DNA from: Candidatus Limosilactobacillus merdigallinarum
GTDB taxonomy: Bacteria > Bacillota > Bacilli > Lactobacillales > Lactobacillaceae
Length of the DNA: 37,407 nt
Direction: 5' to 3'
NCBI GenBank assembly: GCA_019114515.1
Contig: DXFH01000018.1
Location: 1-37,407, forward strand
The translations under genes were made by a program, and so were the position numbers. Under the pieces are notes generated by a model. That model did no database searches. It saw only the letters and a list, made by a program, of their open reading frames with translations, and had not been told where the DNA came from. Below, in pieces: positions 16,055-25,446 of the stretch (position 1 is the first letter of the stretch; every line of letters starts with the position of its first letter).

Positions 16055-16079
16055 GAGACTAGGTTAAATCCCAGTCTCT
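16054..16079 (-). terminator. Terminator after the response regulator gene
   Basis: Stem AGAGACT / AGTCTCT (16054-16060 and 16073-16079), extended by GG/CC pairs, followed on the minus strand by TTACTATTTT. The 120 bp between this and the regulator stop holds nothing I recognise. Confidence 0.65.
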
Positions 16080-16198
16080 CAAAGTTGTGTACACCACGAT
16101 CCAGCTCCAGGAACAGCACAAGCAGATATGTATAAATTTAACAAAATAATCTAACTAAGTAACGAGCAGCACACGTTTTTAATCAACAATGCTAGTCA

Positions 16199-16888
16199 CT
16201 AGTGAGCCTCTACCTTGTAGCCGACGCCCCAAACGGTTTCAATAACCTTTTCGCCACCGGTAGCGGCTTCGATCTTATCACGCAGGTGGCTTACGTGGAC
16301 CATCACCGTCTTAGCAGAAACAACGGATTCCTGTTGCCATACCCGTTCAAAAATATCGTCAGCCGAGAATACCCGGTTCGGGTGTGAAGCCAGCAGGTAC
16401 AGGATTCCAAATTCCAGGGCGGTAAGTTGAATCGTGTCACCATTGATGGTCTTTACTTCATGACTGTCTTTATTGATCTGCAGCGGTCCGACATTCAAAA
16501 TATCCGGCTGGTCATTAGTAACCTGACCAGAACTTCGCCGTAGCAATGACCGTACCCGTGCCATCACTTCAAGCGGGTTAAACGGCTTTGTGACATAATC
16601 ATCGGCACCTGTAATCAAGCCTTGAATCTTGTCCATATCGGCTGTCTTAGCCGACAGAACCAGGATAGGAATAGATGAGTCCTTGCGAATCTGCTTAATA
16701 ACTTCGATGCCGTCCATCTCTGGCATCATGATATCCAAAATAATTAAGCCGATATCAGGCGTGGTATTTAACTTAGTTAGGGCTTCCTTGCCGTTGTATG
16801 CTGCTACTGGTTCATAGCCTTCGTTACGAACGTAGATTTCCAACAGTTGGACGATTTCTTTGTCATCGTCGACAACTAAAATTTTCAT
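16199..16888 (-). CDS. OmpR-family response regulator (VanR-like)
   Basis: 229 residues. The receiver domain (1-120) has the acidic pocket DDD at 7-9, phospho-acceptor Asp52 in LDIMMP, Ser79 and Lys101 in TKPF. A winged-helix DNA-binding domain follows (about 130-227, with LTALEFGILYLLASHPN, then VMVHVSHLRDKIE and WGVGYK). It probably controls wall genes together with the kinase at 14402-15565. GGGAGG is 7 bp before ATG 16888. A TATAAT -10 box at 16923-16928 (minus) is about 30 bp upstream; the -35 is poor. It is terminated separately from the kinase. Confidence 0.94.
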   Translation of the reverse strand: MKILVVDDDKEIVQLLEIYVRNEGYEPVAAYNGKEALTKLNTTPDIGLIILDIMMPEMDGIEVIKQIRKDSSIPILVLSAKTADMDKIQGLITGADDYVTKPFNPLEVMARVRSLLRRSSGQVTNDQPDILNVGPLQINKDSHEVKTINGDTIQLTALEFGILYLLASHPNRVFSADDIFERVWQQESVVSAKTVMVHVSHLRDKIEAATGGEKVIETVWGVGYKVEAH

Positions 16889-16922
16889 GCCTATTCCTCC
16901 CTATGCCAAAAACACTGCTTTA

Positions 16923-16952
16923 ATTATACGCTTACACGGGCTGAAGTTCGAA
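16923..16952 (-). promoter_or_regulatory. Candidate promoter of the response regulator
   Basis: Minus-strand TATAAT at 16923-16928. The best -35 is TTCGAA with an 18-bp spacer, a weak match, so activation may be needed. Confidence 0.45.
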
Positions 16953-17002
16953 TGTTAAACGATGAATTGGATTTTTCTTAAAAGAATTATCATTAAAAAT
17001 AC

Positions 17003-17040
17003 AAAAAGGCCACTGTCAGCACTTAATTTGCCGCCAGTGG
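17003..17040 (-). terminator. guaB terminator
   Basis: On the minus strand CCACTG...CAGTGG with further inner pairing, followed by CCTTTTTGTATTTTT. Confidence 0.75.
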
Positions 17041-17063
17041 TCTGTAGCTTAGAATCTTAATGT

Positions 17064-18227
<1,164 letters not shown>

Positions 18228-18284
18228 TTAATGATTGCGTCTAGCTTACTAGCTATTCAAAAAGTGGTCAAGCATTCAAATAAA

Positions 18285-19100
18285 TTATTTTCGACTCTGT
18301 TGACGTTGACGCTCCCGTTGCTCACGTTGACGAGCACGACGAGAATCACCAAAGACATTGTTAACAATGTGGAAGTGTGCCCGCAGCCAGAGGTCAATGG
18401 CAAAGACGACGACGGCCATGACCAAGTAAGACCACTTAGATGGCTGTGGGTTGATAGAGTTCGGCAATAAGCTGACGAACATGTAGATCCCAATCCATGC
18501 CAAGAAGGTCAAAGTGATCATGATAATCCGGAAAATCCAGCTCCGGTTCTTGTATTCACCAGTTTCGGGGTCCTTGTAAGGCTGCATCAAAGTAGAAATG
18601 TAACCAAAGAGCAGACCACCAGTAACGGCAACAATGATTAAGGCGGTCAAACCAGAACTACCATAGTGGTACTTTGGACTTACCGAGCCAGGGTTCATGA
18701 CGGCTAACAAACCAAACATGAAGGCAAAGATGGCAAAGAACATTAAACCATTATCCAAGGCCAGCAAGTAGTAAGGACTGTTGTTAGCAGCAGCGATCTT
18801 ATTTCTGTCTGGGTGGCCCAGTTTATAAACATAAGCGGTTGGCGTACCGAATAATTGCTTAGCCGTTTGGCCCTTCTTTTGCCCTTCCTTTAATTGCTGG
18901 ATCGTATCATCGAGCACTTCTTGCTTAGTGTCGTCATGCATACCATGAGCAATCAGCTGCTTGTTTAATTGGTAAATGAAATCTTCATTCTTACGCGTCA
19001 ATCCATGACTGTTCAGTGTATTCTGCTGTTCAGTCTTTACTTTTTGCGCATACTGCTTCTGCCGTTGACCAGCGGCAGCATTTCGTTGATTATCACTCAA
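18285..19100 (-). CDS. DUF1129 family membrane protein
   Basis: 271 residues. The polar N-terminal part (1-100) contains a predicted helical DUF1129 domain (EDFIYQLNKQLIAHG, then LLDDTIQQL-like and AKQLFGTP). Four hydrophobic segments follow (about 110-135, 150-172, 190-215 and 225-245), then a tail extremely rich in Arg and Gln (RRARQREQRERQRQQSRK). Biochemical role unknown. The start is TTG 19100 with AGAGG 9 bp upstream. It lies between guaB and ychF, 27 bp from the latter, so it is probably co-transcribed with the ychF group. Confidence 0.85.
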   Translation of the reverse strand: MSDNQRNAAAGQRQKQYAQKVKTEQQNTLNSHGLTRKNEDFIYQLNKQLIAHGMHDDTKQEVLDDTIQQLKEGQKKGQTAKQLFGTPTAYVYKLGHPDRNKIAAANNSPYYLLALDNGLMFFAIFAFMFGLLAVMNPGSVSPKYHYGSSGLTALIIVAVTGGLLFGYISTLMQPYKDPETGEYKNRSWIFRIIMITLTFLAWIGIYMFVSLLPNSINPQPSKWSYLVMAVVVFAIDLWLRAHFHIVNNVFGDSRRARQREQRERQRQQSRK

Positions 19101-19127
19101 TGTGTTATTCCTCTCTTCTCTTTGCCA

Positions 19128-20225
19128 TTAGACGTTGAACCGGAATTCAACAATGTCCCCGTCCTGCATTACGTAATCTTTACCTTCCAGACGCAGCTTA
19201 CCGGCTTCCTTAACCTTAGCAGCCGAACCCAGTTTATCCAGATCATCAAAGCTCATTACTTCGGCGCGAATAAAGCCTCGTTCAAAGTCGGAGTGGATGA
19301 TCCCGGCAGCTTGTGGGGCCTTCGTGCCCTTCTTAAAGGTCCAGGCACGGGTTTCTGGACCACCAGCGGTGAAGAAGGTTTCCAGGCCCAGCAGCTTGTA
19401 GGCAGCCCGAATCAACCGGTTCAATCCTGGTTCCTTGACGCCTTCCATTTCCAGGAAGTCAGCTTTATCAGCATCGTCCATTTCCGCAATCTGCTCTTCG
19501 GCAGCAGCAGCAACGCCGATAACTTCGCCTTCACCAGCGACGTGCTTCTTGATTTCGTCCATGTACTTGTTGCCATCAGGGTTAGCCATATCGTCTTCAC
19601 TAATGTTGGCGACGTAAAGAACTGGCTTGGTCGTCAGCAGGAATAATCCCTTTACAATCGGCTTTTCGTCGTCAGTAAAGTCAATCGTCCGTGCACTCTT
19701 GCCGGCTTCCAGGACTGGCTTAATCTTGTTCAGTACTGCTAATTCGGCTAAGGCTTCCTTGCTGCGTCCCTTAGCAGCCCGTTGCACCTTACCTAACCGA
19801 TTATTAACTGATTCCAGGTCAGCCATAATCAGTTCTAGGTTAATCGTGTCAATGTCTTCGATTGGGTCAACCTTACCGGTGACACTGGTGATGTCGTCAT
19901 CATCAAATGCCCGGACAACGTGGACAATTGCATCCGTTTGCCGAATGTTTTCCAAGAACTTGTTACCTAAACCTTCACCCTTGCTGGCACCCTTAACAAT
20001 TCCGGCGATGTCGGTAAATTCAAAGGTCGTCGGCACAATCTTCTTAGCGGGGATAATGTCATTGATTCGTTCCAGACGCGGATCTGGAACTTCAACCATC
20101 CCGACGTTCGGGTCAATCGTTGCAAATGGGTAGTTGGCCATTTCAGCCCCTGCCTTAGTGATTGCGTTAAATAAGGTTGACTTACCGACGTTTGGCAAGC
20201 CGACGATTCCTGCTGTTAATGCCAT
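19128..20225 (-). CDS. ychF: Redox-regulated ATPase YchF (Obg-like GTPase superfamily)
   Basis: 365 residues, full length. G1 is GLPNVGKST (9-17) and the DIAG switch is present (residues 69-72). The base-recognition motif is NISEDD (the usual NKxD is replaced, which gives YchF its ATP preference), and a C-terminal TGS domain ends in GDIVEFRFNV. It is a ribosome-associated ATPase linked to stress responses. It lies 18 bp after DUF951, within the run parA-parB-DUF951-ychF on one strand. AAAGGA sits about 13 bp before the ATG, slightly far. Confidence 0.97.
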   Translation of the reverse strand: MALTAGIVGLPNVGKSTLFNAITKAGAEMANYPFATIDPNVGMVEVPDPRLERINDIIPAKKIVPTTFEFTDIAGIVKGASKGEGLGNKFLENIRQTDAIVHVVRAFDDDDITSVTGKVDPIEDIDTINLELIMADLESVNNRLGKVQRAAKGRSKEALAELAVLNKIKPVLEAGKSARTIDFTDDEKPIVKGLFLLTTKPVLYVANISEDDMANPDGNKYMDEIKKHVAGEGEVIGVAAAAEEQIAEMDDADKADFLEMEGVKEPGLNRLIRAAYKLLGLETFFTAGGPETRAWTFKKGTKAPQAAGIIHSDFERGFIRAEVMSFDDLDKLGSAAKVKEAGKLRLEGKDYVMQDGDIVEFRFNV

Positions 20226-20244
20226 TAATCTTCACATTTCCTTT

Positions 20245-20451
20245 CTATCGCTGATTATTATCAGCTTTTTCCAATACTTTTTTGACACGTTTATTGAAGT
20301 TATAGCGGCTCATCATCACGATATGACCACAGCCGGTGCACTGGATTTTAATATCTGCACCAACGCGAATAATCTGCCAGCGGTTGGTACCGCAAGGGTG
20401 GGGTTTCTTCATCTGCACAATGTCATTCAGTGCGTAATATGCATTTTCCAT
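20245..20451 (-). CDS. DUF951 small zinc-ribbon-like protein
   Basis: 68 residues. Cys20 of PCGTNRW and Cys38/Cys41 of CTGCGH, with nearby His residues, suggest a metal-binding fold. The pattern YALNDIVQMKKPHPCG is typical of DUF951, a conserved Firmicutes family of unknown role found beside parB and ychF. It starts 14 bp after the parB stop with GGAGG 6 bp upstream, so it is in the same operon. Confidence 0.92.
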   Translation of the reverse strand: MENAYYALNDIVQMKKPHPCGTNRWQIIRVGADIKIQCTGCGHIVMMSRYNFNKRVKKVLEKADNNQR

Positions 20452-20465
20452 TGGACAGCCTCCTC

Positions 20466-21353
20466 TTAATCAAATGAAATACCTAAGAGTTCCAAAATCC
20501 GGTTCAAATCATCCGTCGAAGTGTACGGGATTTCAATCTTACCGCGATCCTTCTTTGCTGATGGTGAGACGGCCACCTTCGTGCCAAAGCGGCTTTGCAG
20601 TTGGTTTTCTGCTTCCCGCAAATATGGTGACTTGCGCTGCTTACGGGGCTTTGCCTTATGCTTGCCCTGCTGGTTTTGCTGGCCAACCAGTTCTTCCAGC
20701 TGCCGCACTGTTAGGTTTTGACTCACTGCTCGTTGTGCTAAAGCTGCCAATGCCTGCTTGTCTTTTAATCCCAGCAGTGTCCGGGCCTGCCCCATCGATA
20801 GCTTCTTGGACTGAAGCAGGTCCTTAACTGACTGCGGAAGACCCAGTAACCGCAAGTAGTTTGCGATGTAGGGACGACTCTTGCCCAGCCGGGTAGCAAC
20901 CTGTGCCTGCGTCAATGATAGCTTATCCATCAATGTTTGATAGGCCTGTGCCTCTTCAAGCGGGGTGAGGTCTTCTCGCTGAAGGTTCTCCAACACGGCC
21001 ACCTCCATCATCTGCTCATCATCAAAGTAGCGGACAATCGCCGGGATCGTATCTTTATGAGCGAGTTTTGAGGCTCTGAAACGGCGCTCACCAGCAATGA
21101 TCTCATAACGTTCAATGCTCTTATCCGGCTGACGAACCATGATGGGTTGGAACACGCCCGACTTTTCGATCGACTTAGCCAGTTCTTTTAGTGCATCTTG
21201 ATCAAAAACTCGTCGTGGCTGATAAGGATTCGGACGAATCAGCTTCAGGCTTAATTCCTGAACGGTCTCATCAGCATTTGGTTCCTCCACATCATTTTCT
21301 GCAAATAATGCTTCAATGCCGCGGCCTAAGCCCATTTTTTTATTCTTTGCCAT
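20466..21353 (-). CDS. parB: Chromosome partitioning protein ParB (Spo0J)
   Basis: 295 residues. The N-terminal ParB/CTPase domain has the GERRFR box at 88-93 and ENLQREDLTPLEEA. A helix-turn-helix follows (LTQAQVATRLGKSRPYIANYLRLL, about 140-163), then a C-terminal dimerisation domain after a basic linker (KHKAKPRKQRK). It binds parS and spreads as a CTP-dependent clamp, loading SMC and working with ParA. The start overlaps parA by 14 bp and has only a weak Shine-Dalgarno site, so it is probably translated by coupling. Confidence 0.97.
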   Translation of the reverse strand: MAKNKKMGLGRGIEALFAENDVEEPNADETVQELSLKLIRPNPYQPRRVFDQDALKELAKSIEKSGVFQPIMVRQPDKSIERYEIIAGERRFRASKLAHKDTIPAIVRYFDDEQMMEVAVLENLQREDLTPLEEAQAYQTLMDKLSLTQAQVATRLGKSRPYIANYLRLLGLPQSVKDLLQSKKLSMGQARTLLGLKDKQALAALAQRAVSQNLTVRQLEELVGQQNQQGKHKAKPRKQRKSPYLREAENQLQSRFGTKVAVSPSAKKDRGKIEIPYTSTDDLNRILELLGISFD

Positions 21354-22110
21354 GTGCTGCCAACACTTCCTTTGCTAACTGCTGGTATTCGTGTGCACCC
21401 GTCGACCGTGGATCGTAGTCAACGATTGCCAAACCATGACTTGGCGCTTCTGATAAACGTACGTTACGAGGAATCACGGTCTTATAAACCTTAGAGCCAA
21501 AGAACTTCTGCACTTCCGCGTTAACTTCCTGACCGAGGTTCGTACGCCGATCAAACATCGTTAGTAGCACGCCTTCAATCTTCAGGTTGCGGTTAAAGTG
21601 CTTACGGACCAGTTGGATGGTGTTCATCAACTGACTTAATCCTTCTAGGGCATAGTATTCACTCTGTACTGGAATGAGAATTGAATCAGCTGCCGTAAAG
21701 GCGTTGATCGTCAACAGGCCCAGTGAAGGCGGACAGTCAATCAAAATAAAATCATACTTGTCCTTCACATCACCAAAGGCATCTTTCAGGCGAGTTTCCC
21801 GCGCCATTAAAGAAGTCAGTTCCACTTCCGCACCCGAAAGTGCAATCGTAGTAGGGGCAATATCCAAGCCCTTGTGACTGCTAGGCTGGATAACATCAGC
21901 CAGGAGTACATCGTTAATCAAAACGTCATAAACGCTCTCTTTAATCTGTTTCTTATCAATCCCCAAGCCGCTTGTTGCGTTGCCCTGCGGATCTAAATCA
22001 ATTAGCAATGTCTTTTGACCGGCATCAGCCAGAAAGGCGCCTAAATTAACACTCGTCGTTGTTTTACCAACGCCGCCCTTCTGGTTTGCCAGCGCAATTA
22101 CAGATCCCAT
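21340..22110 (-). CDS. parA: Chromosome partitioning ATPase ParA (Soj)
   Basis: 256 residues with deviant Walker A KGGVGKTT (11-18), Walker A' LLIDLDPQGN (35-44) and Walker B ILIDCPPSLG. It is an ATPase that binds DNA non-specifically as a dimer, is stimulated by ParB, and also influences DnaA in Bacillus. GGAG lies before ATG 22110, 15 bp after noc. Confidence 0.97.
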   Translation of the reverse strand: MGSVIALANQKGGVGKTTTSVNLGAFLADAGQKTLLIDLDPQGNATSGLGIDKKQIKESVYDVLINDVLLADVIQPSSHKGLDIAPTTIALSGAEVELTSLMARETRLKDAFGDVKDKYDFILIDCPPSLGLLTINAFTAADSILIPVQSEYYALEGLSQLMNTIQLVRKHFNRNLKIEGVLLTMFDRRTNLGQEVNAEVQKFFGSKVYKTVIPRNVRLSEAPSHGLAIVDYDPRSTGAHEYQQLAKEVLAAHGKE

Positions 22111-22125
22111 ATCGTCAGCTCCTTC

Positions 22126-23118
22126 CTATTTATGCTTCCGCTTGTTTTTTGCCGGAGCCTTTGCAATCTTAATTGTGATCTTATAGCTATTCTTCAAAGT
22201 AGTCTCGGTCATATCGGCATCCAGGCCACCTTCATTGATCATCTTGACAGAATCCTTGAGCGTATTAATGGCAATCCGCGGATCACTAACGTTGATTACT
22301 TCATGAGCCTGATTTGTTGAGTGAGCAGTCTTTTTAATGGTGGTCTTCTTATGATTTGCCGATTTATGGTGAACTGGTTGTTCTTTGGGTTGTGGAGCAG
22401 GTGACTGTGGCGTGTTTGCGGCCTGACTTGCCAACCGTGCCGTCTCTTTCTTGGCTTCTACTTCCGCAGGCACTGGTTTGCCCAGATAACGGGCCACTTC
22501 ATCCTCAGTCTGGCGAACCGTCCATTTTTCATTAACGACCCGCATCAACATTTTGCGCTGCCCATCGGCGTCTAAAGGCAGCAGTGCCCGACCGTGCCGC
22601 TCACTAATCAGGCCGTCCAAAATAGCGTTTTGTACCGGCTTGATCAGTTTTAATAACCGTAACTTGTTAGCCACCGCTGACTGACTAATCCCCATACCCT
22701 TTGCCAGGTTTGCCTGGGTCATATGGTTCAAGTCCATCAAGCGACGGTATGCTTGGGCCTCTTCCACGGAACTTAATTCTGCCCGTTGCAAATTTTCGAT
22801 CAGTGCTAGGGAAGCCGTCTCATGGTCATTCATCTTTTCCACGATGGCCGGCGCCTTTTCCCAGTTCAGTAATTTCATCGCCCGGAAACGACGCTCACCA
22901 GCGATAATTTCATACTTAGCTGGTTCATATTCCCGTAAGATGATCGGCTGCAATAAGCCATGTTCCTGGATGGTCTGAGCTAATTCTTGGATTCCCTGCT
23001 TATCAAACACCTGCCGTGGCTGGTAACGGTTAGGCTCAATTTGATCTAAGGGGATCTCAACCACTTGATTTTTCGCTGGTTCAGCTTTTTTGCTAAAGCC
23101 GAAAATTGAAAATGCCAT
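22126..23118 (-). CDS. noc: Nucleoid occlusion protein Noc (ParB paralogue)
   Basis: 330 residues. It begins with MAFSIFGFSKK, the amphipathic membrane-targeting helix characteristic of Noc. The ParB-like domain has GERRFR at 74-79 and ENLQRAELSSVEEA. Next are a helix-turn-helix (MTQANLAKGMGISQSAVANKL split over about 130-150), a Pro/Gln/Lys-rich linker and a C-terminal dimerisation domain. Noc binds its own sites and keeps the division septum off the nucleoid. GGGAGG directly abuts the first ATG (23124) and is 6 bp from the second (23118), so I start at 23118. Gene order rsmG-noc-parA-parB matches Bacillus. Confidence 0.95.
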   Translation of the reverse strand: MAFSIFGFSKKAEPAKNQVVEIPLDQIEPNRYQPRQVFDKQGIQELAQTIQEHGLLQPIILREYEPAKYEIIAGERRFRAMKLLNWEKAPAIVEKMNDHETASLALIENLQRAELSSVEEAQAYRRLMDLNHMTQANLAKGMGISQSAVANKLRLLKLIKPVQNAILDGLISERHGRALLPLDADGQRKMLMRVVNEKWTVRQTEDEVARYLGKPVPAEVEAKKETARLASQAANTPQSPAPQPKEQPVHHKSANHKKTTIKKTAHSTNQAHEVINVSDPRIAINTLKDSVKMINEGGLDADMTETTLKNSYKITIKIAKAPAKNKRKHK

Positions 23119-23130
23119 ACTCATCCTCCC

Positions 23131-23862
23131 TTAATGCAGCGGCTTTTTAGCTGGCGTCCCAGCTCGCCGTGGATATTGTGATGGAGTATCTTTAACCTTA
23201 TCAATTAATATCAGGTTGCGTTGTTCAGCAACTGGCTGAGTTGGCAACTCTAAGGTCACCGTCTTTTGGTAGTGCCCACCCAGCTTATTAATCGCTGCTT
23301 CTGCATCCTGCAATTCATCTTCCGCTGCGGCTGCTTTGTAAGCTAAAAATACGCCGCCCACTTTTACCGTTGACAAACAGTATTCCGCAAGCACGCTCAT
23401 TCTGGCGACCGCTCTCCCTGTCGCTACATCGAATTGCTGCCGATATTGACTACCATGCTTGCTGAAATCTTCCGCGCGTGCATGTACTAAGTCCACGTTG
23501 TTTAAATTCAAATTACTGATCAAGTCGCGTAAGAAATTCAAGCGCTTATTTAAGGAATCAACAATTGTAATTTTTAATTGGGGAAAAGCTAATTTCAATG
23601 GTAATGAGGGAAAGCCGGCACCGGCACCAATATCCACTAAGCTCAGTTTTTCGGTCTTCAATGGTGCGTAAGCAAACGCCCCCGTTAGTGAATCATAAAA
23701 ATGCTTTAGGTAGACGTCTCTTTTTTCGGTAATCCGGGTCAGATTCACCTGCTTATTAGCCGCAATCAACTGCTGATAATACTGCTGAAACTGATCCATC
23801 TGCTTGTCTGTGAGGTTAATCCCCTGTTTAGCTAATGCTTGTTTAAATTCTTCTGGAGTCAT
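23131..23862 (-). CDS. rsmG: 16S rRNA (guanine-527-N7)-methyltransferase RsmG (GidB)
   Basis: 243 residues, normal for the family. The SAM-binding motif is VDIGAGAGFPSLPLKLAFP, with DSLNKRLNFL after it and the family hallmark ATGRAVARMSVLAEYC. It methylates N7 of G527 in 16S rRNA; loss of function gives low-level streptomycin resistance in other bacteria. ATG 23862 (AAGGA 7 bp upstream) is preferred over the in-frame GTG 23886, which lies in the palindromic region. The stop is 12 bp before noc. Confidence 0.96.
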   Translation of the reverse strand: MTPEEFKQALAKQGINLTDKQMDQFQQYYQQLIAANKQVNLTRITEKRDVYLKHFYDSLTGAFAYAPLKTEKLSLVDIGAGAGFPSLPLKLAFPQLKITIVDSLNKRLNFLRDLISNLNLNNVDLVHARAEDFSKHGSQYRQQFDVATGRAVARMSVLAEYCLSTVKVGGVFLAYKAAAAEDELQDAEAAINKLGGHYQKTVTLELPTQPVAEQRNLILIDKVKDTPSQYPRRAGTPAKKPLH

Positions 23863-23876
23863 CCTACCGTCCTTCC

Positions 23877-23900
23877 CGTGAAACACATAATTGTTTCACG
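23877..23900. promoter_or_regulatory. Everted parS-like half-sites upstream of rsmG
   Basis: CGTGAAACA (23877-23885) and TGTTTCACG (23892-23900) are separated by 6 bp. Canonical parS is TGTTTCAC joined to GTGAAACA, so the half-sites here are perfect but in outward order. Read as single sites, the minus-strand TGTTTCACGGGAAGGA matches parS at 13 of 16 positions. It lies directly upstream of the rsmG-noc-parA-parB operon and could be a degenerate ParB or Noc target, or just a hairpin in the rsmG leader. Confidence 0.45.
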
Positions 23901-23920
23901 TCACCCTTTTACTTTAACCT

Positions 23921-23952
23921 AAAAAAGCCCCCGTTTCAACCAAACGGGAGCC
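23921..23952 (-). terminator. Terminator of the PTS gene
   Basis: On the minus strand GCTCCCGTTT, loop GGTTG, AAACGGGGGC, then TTTTTT. It separates the PTS gene from the rsmG operon. Confidence 0.9.
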
Positions 23953-23984
23953 TAAGATCAGTTAATTTCTTTACTTCATTTTGC

Positions 23985-25340
23985 TTAATTTGTCTGTGAT
24001 GATCCACTAGTTGCTTGACTAGTCACATCATCATCATGACGGTAAGCAAAGAATATTAGGACAAAGCCAAGTACAAAGGAAATTAAGGCATTGGTTAAGA
24101 TTGGCAAAAAGGCCGTATGGGTCTGATTCAACATTGTTGGTAAGCCAAAAATTCCAGAACCCATCGCATACTTTCTAATTCCCCACCAACCAGCAAGGGC
24201 ACCAACAACCGCACTTGCTAATGCCGTTAACCGGAAAAGACGCTTACGCGGTAGCAATAATCCATACAAAGCTGGCTGAATGACACCAAAGATAGCAGTA
24301 ACACAAGCAGGATAAGCATCATCACGCAATGATGGATCCTTAGTTCTGAATGCAATAGCTAGTGAAGCTCCGGCAACAACTAAAACGTTGAAGATAGAAA
24401 CAGCTAATGTAAGGTCACCACTGCCATTAAAAATATTGATGACAACTACAGAAATAACAATTCCAAAAAGGCCGTATAAAGTGACATACATCCATAATGC
24501 ACCAATTACCGCTCCGGCAACAATCGGATTGAAGTTGTAGAACCATTGAATGCACCAGCTAAATCCATCCGCGAGTGCGTTTGATGCCGGACCAACTGCT
24601 AACAAACCAATTGGCATCGCAATAACTAAGGAAACTAATCCCGGCAAGAAATTTCTGACGACCTTTGGTGATTTAGGCTGTACCCACTTAAAAATCGGTG
24701 CCATTAAAGCGACGATTAAAATAACGGGCAGGAAACTGGAAACGTAACGTGACCGACTCATGATGCCCCAGAAGTTTAATGCTTTACCCGTAATGGTCGG
24801 GTAAACCAGTGCAGCACCAACTAAACCACCATAGAATTGCGGAATGCCTAACCGCTTAGCAGTAGTGCAGCCTAAGAATACAGGCAGGAAATAGAAGACT
24901 GCATCACTGACAGCATACAAACTGAGGTACAGGCCGCTCTTAGAACTCATCAGATGAGTCTGTAATGCTAAGATCAGTAGACCCTTCATGATCCCACAAA
25001 CAGTAATGATACCTAATACCGGGATGATAACGTCCCCAATAAAACGGGTGACAAAGTCGACCGGTCCTTGACGTTTCTTCTTCCCCTCATCATTAAAATC
25101 AAGGGTTTTAATTAATGCTTGATAGTTCTTTTGCACATCACCACTTAGTAATAATTGAACTTCGTGATCGTTCACTTTAGCCAGTTTAATGTTCTTTAAT
25201 TGATTCAACATGTCAACATTAACTGATTTTGGCGATGAGACTTGGACGCGTAAACGCGTGCTACAGTTGGCGACTACTTTGATGTTATTTTTACCGCCCA
25301 TTAATTTAATGATGGTCGGCATGATTGATGCATTATCCAT
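23985..25340 (-). CDS. PTS sugar transporter EIIBC, glucose/beta-glucoside superfamily, atypical EIIC
   Basis: 451 residues. The EIIB domain (about 1-80) has the phospho-Cys26 in NCSTRLR. The EIIC domain (about 95-445) has eight to ten spans. There is no EIIA domain. Two normally conserved EIIC motifs are changed: the GxHW-type segment after ALW reads YGLFGIV (near 289-295, His replaced by Phe), and the GITEPxIYG motif reads GVIQPALYG (352-360, Glu replaced by Gln355). These residues are known to contact the sugar in this superfamily. The start is ATG 25340, where AAGGAG is 8 bp upstream; an in-frame start 13 codons earlier is rejected. It is divergent from gusA, sharing an operator-rich region, so a glucuronide or related substrate is plausible but unproven. 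Confidence 0.9.
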   Translation of the reverse strand: MDNASIMPTIIKLMGGKNNIKVVANCSTRLRVQVSSPKSVNVDMLNQLKNIKLAKVNDHEVQLLLSGDVQKNYQALIKTLDFNDEGKKKRQGPVDFVTRFIGDVIIPVLGIITVCGIMKGLLILALQTHLMSSKSGLYLSLYAVSDAVFYFLPVFLGCTTAKRLGIPQFYGGLVGAALVYPTITGKALNFWGIMSRSRYVSSFLPVILIVALMAPIFKWVQPKSPKVVRNFLPGLVSLVIAMPIGLLAVGPASNALADGFSWCIQWFYNFNPIVAGAVIGALWMYVTLYGLFGIVISVVVINIFNGSGDLTLAVSIFNVLVVAGASLAIAFRTKDPSLRDDAYPACVTAIFGVIQPALYGLLLPRKRLFRLTALASAVVGALAGWWGIRKYAMGSGIFGLPTMLNQTHTAFLPILTNALISFVLGFVLIFFAYRHDDDVTSQATSGSSQTN

Positions 25341-25403
25341 TGTCACGATCTCCTTAATAAGCAATTTTTGGTTAATCAATTTCCCAGTGGCTTATTGCCG
25401 TTG

Positions 25404-25432
25404 ATCGTATCATTGCCTGTAACCGGTTTCAA
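25404..25432 (-). promoter_or_regulatory. PTS gene promoter
   Basis: The minus strand reads TTGAAA, a 17-bp spacer, TACGAT. The -35 box overlaps the operator at 25418-25431. Confidence 0.6.
25418..25431. promoter_or_regulatory. LacI/CcpA-type operator (cre-like)
   Basis: TGTAACCGGTTTCA fits the cre consensus with central CG. It overlaps the PTS -35, so binding would repress. It may serve CcpA, or the LacI-family regulator encoded at 27490-28491. Confidence 0.6.
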
Positions 25433-25446
25433 ACATCACCAAAGAG

